This document shows, in pieces, positions 1 through 12,050 of a stretch of 64,000 nucleotides of DNA; position 1 is the first letter of the stretch; each line of letters starts with the position of its first letter. Location: the NCBI GenBank assembly GCA_020081605.1, contig JAHREC010000007.1, positions 744,001 through 808,000 of the forward strand, given 5' to 3'. The translations under genes and the position numbers were made by a program. The notes under the pieces are model-generated. The model was not told the origin of the DNA. It saw only the letters and a list, made by a program, of their open reading frames with translations, and did not search any database. The stretch comes from Albifimbria verrucaria. Its lineage: Eukaryota; Ascomycota; Sordariomycetes; Hypocreales; Stachybotryaceae.

Positions 1-90
1 CAGATTTGTAAATGGCAAGATAGTACGTCTTTCCGTCTTCTTCTAGGACGAGGTCAAACAGCCTAGAAAGCGAATCAGTCATAACCCTCT

Positions 91-899
91 CTAACCTTCA
101 TGTTTAATCAGCCTACCCTTAGAAGCTCCAGGGACCTTTGAAGTCTTGAATGTGGGAGCAGTGTAATCTTTAGGTACATTCTCGACAACCTTGGCGAGGG
201 TGCCATTCTTAATGATAGGAAGACCAGTATTGGGGTCTGCAATTTGCTGAAAAATAGTTAGTATTCGCTTTCGGGTGGTCGAAAAGAATGGACTTACAAA
301 TGCCTCATTTGAGTCAGGGTTATACGCGCAGCTCGCATAGGACTCGGGAATGTCGGGCTTGTAAGGAACAACAGGGCCACTTGGCTCAGGAGTCGTCGAG
401 GCTACTACAGTGGATGTCTACAAGATTAGTAACAACTCGAAAGGTTTTGTGGAAGATATTGTGATGGGCTTACTGGAGTAACTGTGATCTTTGCGCCAGT
501 AATGCCCCAGCAAGAGCAGGCACTGGAATATTGGCCGTTCTTTTCACACTTCGAAGCATACCATGGAATAGAATGTGCAGACGACGAGGCTGCGCCTGAT
601 GTTGATTGCGCTTCAGTTACGGTAATGGTTCTGACCAGCACGTATCAGTCACGTATCGTATAGACGGATGAATGCTTTATGAGCTCTTACACAGGATCAG
701 CAAGGACGGTAGTGGCAAGGTAGCTGCTGCAATCGGCCTTTGCACTGGCTACATGTCCTTCACCACGACGAGTTCCAGTCACTGCACGAGCACAGTTGTC
801 GGCATTGCAGCCCCGGGAGGCCGCAGAGGCCGCAATAGGATAGAACAGGGCCGTGCCAAGCACGTAGAGGCCCGTGAATTTGGAAGGAAGAGGTGCCAT
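91..899 (-). CDS. Small secreted protein with signal peptide, 213 aa, four exons
   Basis: The four exons 691..899, 474..630, 298..417 and 91..246 join in frame to 642 nt. The three introns have GT-AG ends (GTAAG donors) and are 51-60 bp long. The protein opens with a hydrophobic signal peptide (MAPLPSKFTGLYVLGTALF, then an Ala/Ser-rich cleavage region). A short Cys pair follows (CNADNCARAV), then a Thr/Val-rich stretch and a second Cys cluster (KCEKNGQYSSACSCWG). The tail is Pro/Thr-rich with YASC. This Cys-plus-Thr/Pro layout is common in uncharacterised secreted or wall-associated proteins of filamentous fungi, but I know no assigned function. The ATG at 899 is the first that yields a signal peptide. 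It lies downstream of the NACHT-ankyrin gene on the same strand with about 1.1 kb between them. The splice model is firm; function is unknown. Confidence 0.75.
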
Positions 900-1978
900 T
901 CTGGAGATGAATGGAACCTGGAGTAAGGTCCCTGCTTCTAAATCTGAATAGGAAGTAGCTTGGGGTCCTGGCCATACGTCAAGCAGAATTCGCCATTTGA
1001 CTCTCTACTTATAGCCATACCACGAGGCTGCATTCAGTGACTGCGCATTTTTCTGGTCAGTCTTTATTCGCATCCCTCTTCTCAAGTCTAAATTTTGGGT
1101 AAACGGAAATTGACTATTCAGCCTCTGCTCAGCTGCTAAGCCTATGGCTGGCAAGACTACTTAATGGCCACGGCCTATTCCTCGGTCTAGACTCAGCCCT
1201 AGGCAGTCGTCGTATATCCACGCGTTGTGCAGTCCCAAAGTAAGCCAATGGCATGACACTCCTGCAAATCGGCAAAGCAAAGTGCATCTCCTGATGCGAG
1301 GATACCGGTAGTGCAGGACTCTGACAGGCACATTTCCCGGTGTGTCCCTGCATGACCCATCCACCATTTGCACTGACAGGTCCGGAATCGCGAGGTTCCG
1401 CAAGGCCAACTCACCCATGTGGCGTCACGAAAAGGCAGAAATCATAGTAGCAGGGCACACACTATTGATTTCCGTGTGTCAGCACGCGGGTCGTCGGGGA
1501 TCACATCTCGTCCCCGTACCTGAGGCTGAATCGGGGCCAGCCAATCATGCAAATGTTAGATCCCCGTGGCTTACCATGGGGTGACATACGTGCATTCAAG
1601 GCTGAATGAAGGGATGGGAGTCGTCATAATACTGTTGAGGTATCAATTCATAACTTGAGTGATCGATAGTTGACAATCCAGACAACTACTCTTTTTGATC
1701 AGCAATACCACAGATAGATGCTTAAAACACATATTCCTTTCTTCTCTGCTCCCTTTGCTCCCCCGACTGACCATGGCTGCTTAAAATAGCTAGTCTTCAT
1801 GAGCTGAAAGATTGATAGATAGTAAGAATGGTCCTGTCTTGGCATATGCAGAAAAACTGCACTATTCCTCGTCATGACATTGAAGAACACACCAGAGCGT
1901 CATACGGGTTTTTTCTGTCCCCTCCCTCAGACTTCAGCTACCGCGCTACACCAAGTATGTAACCATATCACATTATTT
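900..1978. other. Intergenic, no gene seen
   Basis: The stretch lies between the secreted protein's start codon and the 3' end of the NACHT-ankyrin gene. Short open frames occur on both strands but none has a recognisable motif, splice pattern or consistent codon use. It should contain the promoter of the secreted-protein gene. Confidence 0.6.
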
Positions 1979-4900
1979 TCAATTTGTGTCGCTGATACCA
2001 ATTCGTATCTTGTCCCATAACTCCTCAAACTCCTCAAACCGGCGCACATCTGCCACCGTCAAGTGGTCTCCCGCTCCTTGCACATCCGCTCCATGTTCAA
2101 CAAGTAAGGCTGCAATTTCAAGCCTATTTCTATCCAGTGCCCTTCCATACTTTCTGTCGAAGCTGCCAGTGTCTAGCGCTATACGTAATGCCGTTGGACC
2201 GGCGCCGGGAATTATCGGTACACCGCTGGTTTCATGCTGTGAATCATCCACTCTCGCATTCACATCTACCTCGTGGGTAGCAAGAATTTCCTTTACAATA
2301 TCAACGTCCCTAGACATGACAGCTAGGTGTAATGGATTTCCTATCCATGGCTGCTGCAGCGAGAACCCAGAAGGTCTGCGCGAAACAAGTTCTTGCGACC
2401 AGCGTATAGTTGGTGCCAGAACTGAGGCACCACTATGAATAAGGCATTTTGCGATGTCTTTGCGTTCTCTAATAGATGCAAAATGAAGAGGCTGCCAACC
2501 ATCCGTGTCTGTTGCACCCAGATCAGCCCTGTTTGAGACCAGCAGCTCAACCACTTCAGTGTGGCCAGCTTCCGCAGCCAGGTGCAATGCTGTTCTCTTA
2601 GTGCTGTTCCGTTGGTTTAGATTGACCTCCGCCTCAATCAACTTCTTGACGCAATCTACATATCCCATCGATGCAGCTAAATGTAGCGGACTCAAGCCTT
2701 TCTCATTGACAAGTGAAGGATCTGCGCCATGCTTGAGAAGCGTCTCTATGATAAGCGGTATGCCCATAACCGCTGCCTCGCAAAGCAATGTTGATGGATG
2801 GCAGACAGAATCTATCGAGCCTGCCTTGCTTAAGGCTCGAGATATTTCCTCGGCGATTTCCGCTTCTTCGCTTACTTCCAAGCTATTGAGATGGCTCGTC
2901 CAGTGTTCCTCATAAGGTGATTTCTTAGCATGGGCCAGTAAAACACGCAATATGTCATACTGCTTATATATCCACGCGGTTATGAATGAGTCCATAACAC
3001 CATCTTCACGAGCGAATGGGTCGGCTCTAAGATTCAGGAGTTCTCGAACCAACTCAATCGTGTTCTCCTTGGTAGCTGCCATGTGCAAAAGCCATGCGCC
3101 AAGCTCTCGGTCCTTTTCATCGAACCCAGCTGGTAACACTTTGGGCAAAACCTTGATTAATCTCTGAATTTTGTCTGGCGTCGTCTTATAGCCAGGCCTG
3201 AGAGTAATGTTGTTTTTAATCCAGTCGTGATTGCTAGGAACGGACGCTCCATGAGTTATCAGAATGTCTACTGCATCAACCTGCAGTGCTATCAAAGATT
3301 CTCTCATCATCCCAGCAAGTGGCGCATTGGTTTCAAACCGAGCGCCAAGCTTGTGTAGCTTGTGAAATAGCTCCCAATGCCGTGAACGTATTGCCAAAGC
3401 TATGGGCGTGTAGATGGCCATCATCCATTCATAAGAATTATCTGGTCCAAGATGCGATTCTTCCCATGCAGCAGAGCGACTCAGGTAGTCTAGACCGCAT
3501 CTCTCACACAATATCTCGAAACACTTCGCCAAGTTGTCTCTTCTCTCATACTGTGAATCCCTCCATCGCGAGCCAAGGACAAGATGATGAATACCAGTCC
3601 TACCGAGTGAATCAAGAGCTCTTGGATCTGCGCCAGCTTCTATGATTGTTTCAATTAAACTTGGTTCTTCTGCGCGTATGGCATAATGTATGACACTCAT
3701 CTGCTCCGGTAGCGCATCTTTCTGGTTCACGTCTGCACCTGCTTTAAGGAGCATTCGCGCCATACGAACAGATATGCCAGGGTCTTTTGATTTGCCGTCC
3801 AGACCACATGCCAACATCAAAGGTGTGCGGCACGACGCTGGGCCCTTGCTAGATGTCAACTTATACTTTTAGGGCCCGTTATACCGTCGCTCGGGTTACA
3901 CACGTTTATATTGGCACCTTTAGATAGCAAGAACTCGGCTGTCTCTTCAAATCCATTTACCACAGCTTGTTGTAGAGGTGTCATACCCTGATAATCGAGG
4001 GCCTCGATATCAGATCCATTCTCAATGAGGACTTGAGCGAAAGTAGGATCTCGTCGGAAGGCTGCGGCGTGAAGAGGGGTGCGGTCGACTATCGCGTTTA
4101 TGTCTGTTCCAAGTTCGAGCAACAGTTTCAATGCCATAAGATTCCTGTCCCTGATTGCCCTGTGCACCAATGCTGAGTTCCATTTCTTAGATTCCATCGA
4201 TGGTGGTCTTCGTAAATAAAAATCAGTCCTCAAGTACTCTGCCTTCCTCTGTGTTCTCCATGCGTTTCCAACCGGCGGGTCAAAGTAGCCTGACTTCCAT
4301 AGCTTGGCGGCATCAAACGATGCATCCTGCATTCTAGTGAATAAATCTTCAAAGGTATTCTCTGTAAGATCAGTTGCACCAGTCTCATTAATCAACTCAA
4401 TTAAGGGTTTATTCTCCCCAGTTTTTAAATGAAGAATATCCTTTAGTGTCGAGTGTTTCAGGAGCTTGGATGCTGAAGTTTCATCCGAGGATACAACTTT
4501 ATTATGGTGGTCAAGAAAGGCCATGATGACGTCTGGGTGCTGTTTTGCTGTTGCCCACCTCAATGCGGTCCAGCCATGATTGTCCTGTTCAGCGTAGCTG
4601 GCACCTTTATCGAGAAGAAACTTAGTGATGGCAACATCTCCATTCAAAGCCGGCCAGAATATCGGGGTCCAACCACTAGCATCCTTAGAATCTATAGATG
4701 CTCCATCAGAGAGAAGAATGGGGATGACTTCACGACTGTTGTTGAAGCAGGCCCAGTGCAGAGGGGTCCAGTTTTGACTGTCTCTGACATTCGGATTTTC
4801 TTCACGCGCAAGCAGTTCTGATACCTTATGGGGAAGATTCCAGTATGCTGCAACATGTAGAGCAGAGTGACCGCTAGGCATCGCTTCAAATACAGCTGAC

Positions 4901-6788
4901 CTGAGTGCAGCATCTTTGACGTGGTGATGGTAATTTGCAACTTGAAACGCTGCAGACCGATACTGCTCGTTATTCAGCAACCGATTTATGTCTTCCGCCA
5001 GAGCGTTTTCAAGTCCACCTCCAACGATGTGCCTCTGCCAGTTTTGTGAAGAGTATACTAGAAATGGAAACTTTGCCAAGCGTTGGTGCATCTCCTCAGC
5101 GGAAGCTGTTGGTCCAGTCGCTAGAGAACGCAAAGTAAGATATTGTAAACAGGACCTTGCCATGTCTTCGTGCTGTAAACCACCATCGCGTTGCTTGAGC
5201 CAGGTATAAAAAGTCGAGTGAATCATGCCGATTGTTCCATCATCTGAGTTTGCAACAACCAGGCCACCACAGACTTTCAGGATGATCCTTGGTGTAGTGA
5301 GATCCTCATCATTGACCACGTCACTCGCCTCCTCGGTCGCCAGGCCATGGATTAGCTCCCCATTTGAAGCTTCCTTTCGGCTGTGACGATCCATCCGATT
5401 ACTCTATAAGCAAGAGTCCTCTGTGACTTTGACTGTGCGTTTATGCGGTCGAGGCTGGATTCGAATGCCTGGTCAAGATGAGCTGAGTATGATTGAATAG
5501 CCTTTCTCATTTGCTTGACAGTTGTCTTCTCGATAAGTTCTTTCATTAAAAGTTTGAGGATTAAGAAACTTTCTTAAAATTAGCATCCATGGCTTTTAGC
5601 AGCGGTTAACTCACATTCTGTTTGCCTTATCAACAATAAGATCTTCCAAGTCTGGATGATCTTCTAATACATCATCCAAGTCATTCTCTCTGAACTGATT
5701 GGCAGTATATGCCCGGAGATCAGAGATGTCAGCCTCTATTTCAAGAATGGATGCTGTTGTCAATGTGCTTCTGATCTCTGGTATGTCTCGACTTGTGATT
5801 AAAATATTGCAATTTGCCTTGACGAAGGGTGCAATGATTGCCTTCATATCCTTAACATTCTCCAATTCGTCAGGTCCATCAAGAATGAGAACTACTCGTT
5901 GACTTGAGCACAATGTTGATATTGCTTCGTGCAAGTTACTAGACGTTGCATTCTTTAAATGGCCTGACCGTTGATGCAGACGCTTGAGAGCCTCAACAGT
6001 TGTTGCATCTGCTTGACTCAAGCCTTGAATCAATAAAGATCGCCAAATATCGTCCTTTTTCTGTTCCTTTCGATTCGCAAAGTCACAGAAATAATGAACC
6101 ACGCAATCTGACTGCAGTTGCAGCTTACCAGTCAAATTTTGCAGCGCAATAGTTGCAAGCACCGACTTGCCCACTCCAGGTGGTCCATGGCACCAGAGTA
6201 TTGATGAGCCCGTACCACCAGCCCATTGCTGGTATTTTTGAGACATCAGAAACCACCCTCCAGTGCCCCCAAAGGGGTGAAATAGCACGTGAGGTCTCCT
6301 TTCCATCACCAATCCACCTTAGTATGTCTGCCAGGTCCTGATGTTGGCCTATACGAGCAACCTCACGGTGCGTGGCTGATGTTACGACAAGGGTTTGTGC
6401 TGTGAGAAAGTCCGAAAATATGCTCCGAAATCTGTGGATGCTTTCCAAATGCTTTTTGAGTGTCTTCTCCTTCAAGGGCCAGAAGATGCTAGGCGACGGC
6501 TTCTCTAGTTCAGAACGAAGCTCCTGTAGCTGCTGGTTGCAATCCGAAATGATGTTACCTGGAAGCTTAGCGGTCCGTTCTAGGTCATCGCCTTGGCCAT
6601 CGAAGGCTTGGAGAGCTTCCTCGCTGCGCAAAGAACGTCTGTGAGAGCCGAGAGCTCTCGCAGATATTGCTTTGGGTGCTCTGTGCCGAGCGAATATCGG
6701 TGATGTAGCCATAGCTGAGCTCCGTTACCTTCATAGCCACTGTGACCAGCCCCGCTACACCTGATGCAATCCCGATGATTTCCGCCAT
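1979..6788 (-). CDS. NLR-like STAND protein: helical N-terminus, NACHT ATPase, ankyrin repeats (about 1,590 aa)
   Basis: The ATG at 6788 starts MAEIIGIASGVAGLVTVAMK, the amphipathic start typical of fungal STAND N-terminal domains. A helical segment follows, then a NACHT domain with P-loop GPPGVGKS (near 6170) and Walker B VLILDGPDE (near 5880). A winged-helix-like linker leads into a long array of roughly 15 ankyrin repeats (for example TPLHWACFNNSREVIPILLS, TALHLAAEAGHTEVVELLVS) to the stop at 1979. One intron is clear (5569..5614, GTGAGT donor). Frame changes occur near 6680 and 6630 and at the runs C5 6266-6270, C4 5358-5361 and T4 3867-3870 (plus-strand bases). With them corrected the frame is continuous, and the repeat pattern crosses each break. 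By family, such proteins are nucleotide-driven oligomeric switches in non-self recognition or incompatibility; that role here is inferred. A genuinely broken allele cannot be excluded. Confidence 0.85.
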
Positions 6789-7819
6789 GGCGCCTTAAAC
6801 ATTTCGAAACTATGTAGGAGCGAGGCCTGCCTCGAATGAGTGTGTCATGACAAATAGGTACAGGCAGGCAGTGCAGGTGAGATGATGTAGCACGGCCACA
6901 TTTCAGGTTTTGAGAGGGGTTCTATTGGTGCAAAAGGGGAGAGGAACATGGATCTGGCTTGGGACACGAAGAAAAGAAGCAAAAATACCAGTGGAAGCGC
7001 TGCATGCATTTGTTCAATATGGATGACTAAATGTAGAGGTAGAATTCGGGAGATATATCGTTATCTACGTTACTATGTTCTGTAACCAGTGCTATTAACT
7101 GTCGAGAGTGGATACGACAATGTTTATGGAGTAGTCGAGGTTAGACTAGACTAGACTGTAGGACAACGTGGGGAGGAGCCCTGGTAATCCGCAATAGCGT
7201 GAAAGCGATAGAATCGCATTATAGGAACTTATCAGAATAAGCAAGCTGTGAATTAGAAACTGGGTCTTGTTCACCAATAATGTCAGCTGGAGATAGGAGC
7301 TTTGGGTTTACATTATTATGGCTGCTGTTTACGGCAGTTACCCAGTTGAGAAGGTGGAGGAATTAATTGGCTTGGCTGGGTAGGTACAGAGTAGTAATGC
7401 GACCGTTGGTGGTTGACTTTGGCCATCAATTAACGTCCTCACTAGCCAACGAAGAAGCCACAGTATAGCTATAATTTTTAAATACCCATCGGAATTCGCA
7501 ATTTACATGACATTTTTGGACCGTCAATTATTTCCATCACTGGCTTGTGCATCGAGCGTTTGTACTGCGCTTGAAGCTGGATGCAGCTGCAGGGTAGGCA
7601 AACGTGGGGTGGTGTGGTTACCGTGACGTAGAACCAACGGAATGAAGCTCGCTGCCAAGCAACGCTGTTCGTCCATTCCCAACCAACAACCTGCACCTTT
7701 TAGCCGCGAGGTTTCATCCTCGTCTCTGCTTTCTTTCCTCCCTTCTGCAACCTCTCCGGTGCCCTTGACAGAACCAGAACCAACATCAGCATCATTGTTG
7801 ATCGACGCAACCGCCCACG
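6789..7819. other. Divergent intergenic region, NACHT-ankyrin / sugar transporter
   Basis: About 1.0 kb separates the start codons of two divergently transcribed genes, so both promoters must lie here. No gene is visible. A short (TAGAC)-like tract, gactagactagac, occurs near 7145. The transporter side is pyrimidine-rich just before the ATG, as in many fungal leaders. Confidence 0.5.
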
Positions 7820-9444
7820 ATGGCCGGCCAGGGCATTAGGAACTGTCTGCGCGACATCACCGCTTATCTTATCGTCATCATCGCCATCTCCACGCTCGGC
7901 TCCCTCCAGTTCGGCTTCCATCTGGTATGGCCATCTCTTCCACCATGGCTGCGGCCTCGTCGCCGCTGCACCTGGCGAATTCAACTGACTTGTTAACTCT
8001 CTCCAGGCCGAGCTCAACACTCCCCAAGATGTCCTAACCTGCCAGCGAAAGACCATCATGACATCCCGCATCACCAAATGGCTGGCTTCGGCGCGCCCCG
8101 GTTCGGCCGACAAGGCTCACAAGAGCTGGTTTCCCGAATGTATCCCCATGAGCGAGGCTGCCTTTGCGACCATATCCTCCATCTTCACTCTCGGCGGCCT
8201 AACAGGTGCACTGGCCTCCGGGCCCTTCTCCTCCAAACGAGGTCGCCTACCAGCCATGCGCGTAACCGCCATCTTCTTCATCCTCGGTGGGCTCATTGAA
8301 ACACTCGCGGGCACCGCCTGGGTCTTGGCTATTGGCCGCTTGCTCTCTGGCGTCGGCGCCGGCGCTGCGACCGTCATTGTCCCACTCTACATTAGTGAGG
8401 TTTCCCCGCCCAACGAGAGGGGCTTGTTTGGTGCCATGACCCAGATTTCTATCAACGTTGGCATCTTGATCACCCAGACCCTCGGCTACTTCCTGAGCCA
8501 TGGCAGTGCCTGGAGATGGATCCTAGGCACAGGTGCTCTGGTCGCTACGACGCAGGCCATTGGTCTTTGCATCGTCCCGGAAAGCCCGGCCTGGCTGGCT
8601 GCCAATGGCCATGGCCCCAAGGCCAAGAGAACCCTTCAGCGTATCCGCGGCAAGGGCTTCGATATTCGCGAAGAGACCGAGGGCTGGCACGTTGACGATG
8701 ACACCAACCAGGAAACGGAGGGCCTTCTTGCCAATCCCGGTCACGTTCGTCCAGGTTCATCCCACTCCGGAGATAAAGATGCGCCTGTGCACCTGGGCTT
8801 CATCGAGGTGGTGCGCGACCCAACCTATCGCCCAGCCATCCTCGCCGTCGTAGGTGTCATGTTTTCGCAGCAGCTGTGCGGTATCAACTCGATCGTCATG
8901 TACTCTGTGTCCCTCTTGTCCGACCTTTTGCCCACGTCTTCAGCTCTCCTAGCCATTCTTATCTCCTTGGTCAATCTCGGCACCACTATTGCCTGTTCTC
9001 CCTCCCCGATCGCCTTGGCCGAAAGACCTGTCTCATGTTGTCCATCGTGGGCCAAGGCATCAGCTCGCTGGTTCTTGCTTTCTCCATCGTGTTCGGTGTC
9101 AAGGTCTTGTCTGCCATTGCCGTCCTGTTCTTCGTGGCCTTTTTGCTGTTGGACTCGGGCCGGTGCCTTTTATTCTGGCCTCGGAACTGGTCGGCCAGGA
9201 AGCGGTTGGAGCGACGCAGAGCTGGAGTCTTGCTGCGAACTACATTGCGACCTTCCTTGTAGCCCAGTTCTTCCCCATCATCAACAAAGAGTTGAACAGT
9301 GCCATTGGCGGCCAAGGCTGGGTTTACTTCCTCTTCGCGGCATTGGCCGCTGTTTGTGCCGTGTTTGTAGCCTGGAAGGTTCCCGAGACGAAGGGGAAGA
9401 GGGACGCAGACGAGGTTTGGGGCAGAGTCAGACGCTTGGATTAG
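7820..9444 (+). CDS. MFS sugar transporter (hexose-transporter-like family), about 514 aa
   Basis: The first exon (7820..7924) encodes the opening transmembrane helix (TAYLIVIIAISTLGSLQFGF). An 82 bp intron (7925..8006) is followed by one long exon. Visible sugar-porter signatures are SKRGRLP after TM2, GRLLSGVGAGAATVIVPLY, the PESPAWL motif after TM6, the loop-8 motif DRLGRKTCL, and the C-terminal PETKG. Twelve helices fit. The frame changes at C3 9000-9002 and T5 9140-9144; one extra base in each restores the helix pattern and gives a length divisible by three. The family carries hexoses or related polyols across the plasma or vacuolar membrane; the substrate cannot be read from sequence. 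The gene converges with the racemase gene, with only about 80 bp between the stop codons. Confidence 0.88.
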
Positions 9445-9523
9445 GCACGATGACGCAGATTTGTTTTGACGATTTTACTTCTTATTGATAGGCAACGATA
9501 CGTGCATTGAGTAGAAATATACC

Positions 9524-10352
9524 TTACTTGAACGCTCGCTTGCTGCGTACGGTTTGCTCAAGCTGAAGTATTCCAGCCTTGACGCCATCCACGATGAGAA
9601 CCTCACGTGCCAACTCGGGCGGATAAGTCTCCTGTACCGTGGAGCGAATGATGTCCTCTAAGCCAGCCATTCCTGCGCACCCCATGACAATACAGCCGAC
9701 CTCTGCCGAATTCAACAGCTTCAGAGTGGCTTCTTTCAGCCGCTTTCGGACCTCCTCGGGCGAGATGTCGTGAAAGTCGCCGGCGTTGAGGCCGGTCGTG
9801 AAGACCCCAGCAAATCTCTGGCTGTCGCTAGATTCTGGTTGGCCCAGGTAGTGTTTGACGCCCGTGGAGAGGTGCTTCTCCCAGAAAGCACCCGTCGTCA
9901 CGATTCCCCATTTTCGAGGACTCGAAGGAGCTGGAAGGAGGGAAATGGACGTCAAGATGCTTGCTTCGAAAATGCCGGTTACGGGGACCGGGATTTCAGG
10001 CTGGAGCAGAGATACCAGTCGATGAACGCTGTAACACGCTACGAGAACGGCATCGTAATTTTCAGGAGATAATTTCTTTTTGAAAATGGGGTCGTCCATG
10101 ACAGCTGCGGTGCTGGCATTGATGCCATCCATGTCATCGATACTGGAGGGTGCCGATGACGGAGCTGTATAATACTCTACTTGAACGGACTAAGTTGCGT
10201 AAGAAATAACAAAAAAAAGTGTTTTGTATTATTAGACTAAGTAGGTATCTTACATCTGGTAAAGGAAGCTGGCGAATGGCTTTTTCCATGCCTTTTGTCA
10301 TGGACTCGGATGAGTTGGGGTTGAGGACGAGGATGCGGATAGGCTGTGCCAT
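9524..10352 (-). CDS. Asp/Glu/hydantoin racemase family protein (Dcg1-like)
   Basis: Two exons flank a 64 bp intron (10190..10253) with GTAAGA donor and CTTAG acceptor. Using this acceptor rather than later AGs keeps the frame open. The start MAQPIRILVLNPNSSESMT is the characteristic N-terminus of the hydantoin racemase group. Both catalytic cysteine contexts are present: VACYSVHRL in the middle and IVMGCAGMAGL near the C-terminus, in the positions expected for the two-base racemase mechanism. The upstream in-frame ATG at 10388 is possible but unlike family starts. Yeast Dcg1 belongs to the nitrogen-regulated allantoin set; a role in hydantoin or purine-nitrogen metabolism is inferred by family only. 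No frame change is needed. Confidence 0.85.
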
Positions 10353-10732
10353 GATGCTGGTCGATGTCGTCCTTGGTCGGGGTTGCAAATTATAAAGAGG
10401 TGAAATATAGAGCCACGTCTTGAATCAAGAAAGGATTAAAAACAACGCCGTACTGGCTTATACACACATAACCAAATCACCATCACATCCTGACGTAGAC
10501 GCAGCTGGATGAGTGGACATGGCCAAGGTGAGGTCGCGGGGTATCACGTGACGCCACTGAGCCACCTCTGACGACGAACCGACCCCACTATCGTCCGTCT
10601 CCAGTGACGAGGCACCTCACTGCACACTGCACCTCCTCAACCTTGCTCAGGCTGCTCTTTGGGACCTTGGCCATCGCATCCGCCCACCTCACGAATCGTT
10701 TCATTCCCCCTCGCCCACGGCCTACCCTCACC
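10353..10732. promoter_or_regulatory. Divergent promoter, racemase / arp2, with a CACGTG box
   Basis: The 380 bp between two divergent start codons holds a palindromic CACGTG followed by AC at 10545..10552, a TGACGT motif near 10490, and a pyrimidine-rich stretch before the arp2 ATG. CACGTG is a bHLH-type site in fungi. That it acts on either gene is inference. Confidence 0.4.
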
Positions 10733-12050
10733 ATGGCCAACCCTCCCCCATTGGTACGTAGAATTGCCGACTGGGCACCAGCTCCGGCCCTGCCCCTAAG
10801 CTCCTGAGCTCCCTGGAAGCTGACATGTCCAGTCCTCGACGGCGGTACCGGCTTCCTCAAGGTCGGCTACGCCGCCCAGAACTTCCCCGAGCACCAGTTC
10901 CCTCCATCGTCGGCCGGCCCATTCTCAGATCGGAGGAGAAGACGGATAGCGATGTGGTCATCAAGGACATCATGTGCGGTGACGAGGCCGCCGCCGCCCG
11001 GACGATGCTGCAGATCTCGTACCCCATGGAGAACGGAATTGTCAAGCGCTGGGACGACATGCAGCACCTGTGGGACTACACCTTTTCGAGAAGCTCAAGA
11101 TCAACCCCCAGGGCCAGAAGATCCTGTTGACCGAGCCGCCGATGAACCCTCTGAAGAACAGGGAGCAGATGTGCGAGGTCATGTTTGAGAGATACGGGTT
11201 CGGCGGAGTCTACGTTGCTATCCAGGCAGTGCTGGCATTGTACGCACAAGGTGAGTGAGATTGTTTACGTGAAGGCCCTGGAAGATGGAGCATCGTCGCT
11301 GACGGGTGCATCCTGGTTAGGTCTCAGCTCAGGTGTCGTCGTCGACTCCGGTGACGGTGTCACCCACATCGTCCCCGTCTACGAATCCGTGGTGCTGAAC
11401 CACCTCACGAAGCGACTCGACGTGGCCGGACGTGACGTGACGCGCAACCTGATCAAGCTGCTGCTCCGCCGCGGATACGCGCTGAACCGTACGGCCGACT
11501 TTGAGACGGTGCGCCAGATCAAGGAGAAGCTGTGCTACGTGTCGTACGACCTGGAGCTCGACAAGCGGCTGAGCGAGGACACGACGGTGCTGGTGGAGAA
11601 CTACACGCTGCCGGACGGACGAGTGATCCGCGTGGGCAGCGAGCGCTTCGAGGCACCCGAGTGCCTGTTCCAGCCGCACCTGGTGGACAACGAGTCGCCC
11701 GGCCTGGGCGAGTTCCTGTTCAACACGATCCAATCGGCCGACGTGGACATCCGCGCGTCGCTGTTCAAGGCCATTGTCCTGTCGGGCGGTAGCAGCATGT
11801 ACCCAGGTCTGCCGTCACGATTGGAGAAGGAGCTGAAGCAGCTGTGGTTGACGCGGGCCCTGCAGGGCAACCCGGAGCGGTTGAGCAAGTTCAAGGTGCG
11901 GATAGAGGATCCCCCAGGCGGCGACACATGGTGTTCCTGGGTGGTGCCGTGCTGGCCAACATCATGGCGGACAAGGAGAGCATGTGGGTGACCAAGGCGG
12001 AGTGGGAGGAGCAGGGCACACGGGTCCTGGAGAAGCTTGGCCCGCGATAA
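10733..12050 (+). CDS. arp2: Actin-related protein 2 (Arp2/3 complex subunit), about 390 aa
   Basis: The actin-fold nucleotide motifs are visible: the phosphate-1 loop [13 protein letters not shown], the phosphate-2 loop [16 protein letters not shown], the adenosine motif [11 protein letters not shown], and the Arp2 segments [15 protein letters not shown] and [15 protein letters not shown]. Arp2 with Arp3 nucleates branched actin filaments at cortical patches and endocytic sites. Intron 1 is 10754..10832 and intron 2 is 11251..11320. The frame changes at the exon 1 end (GG at 10753), near 10905 (C run), at T4 11093-11096 and at C5 11911-11915. Adding one base at each gives exactly 391 codons, the usual family length. 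In an essential, highly conserved gene these are best read as sequencing errors. Identity is clear. Confidence 0.95.
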
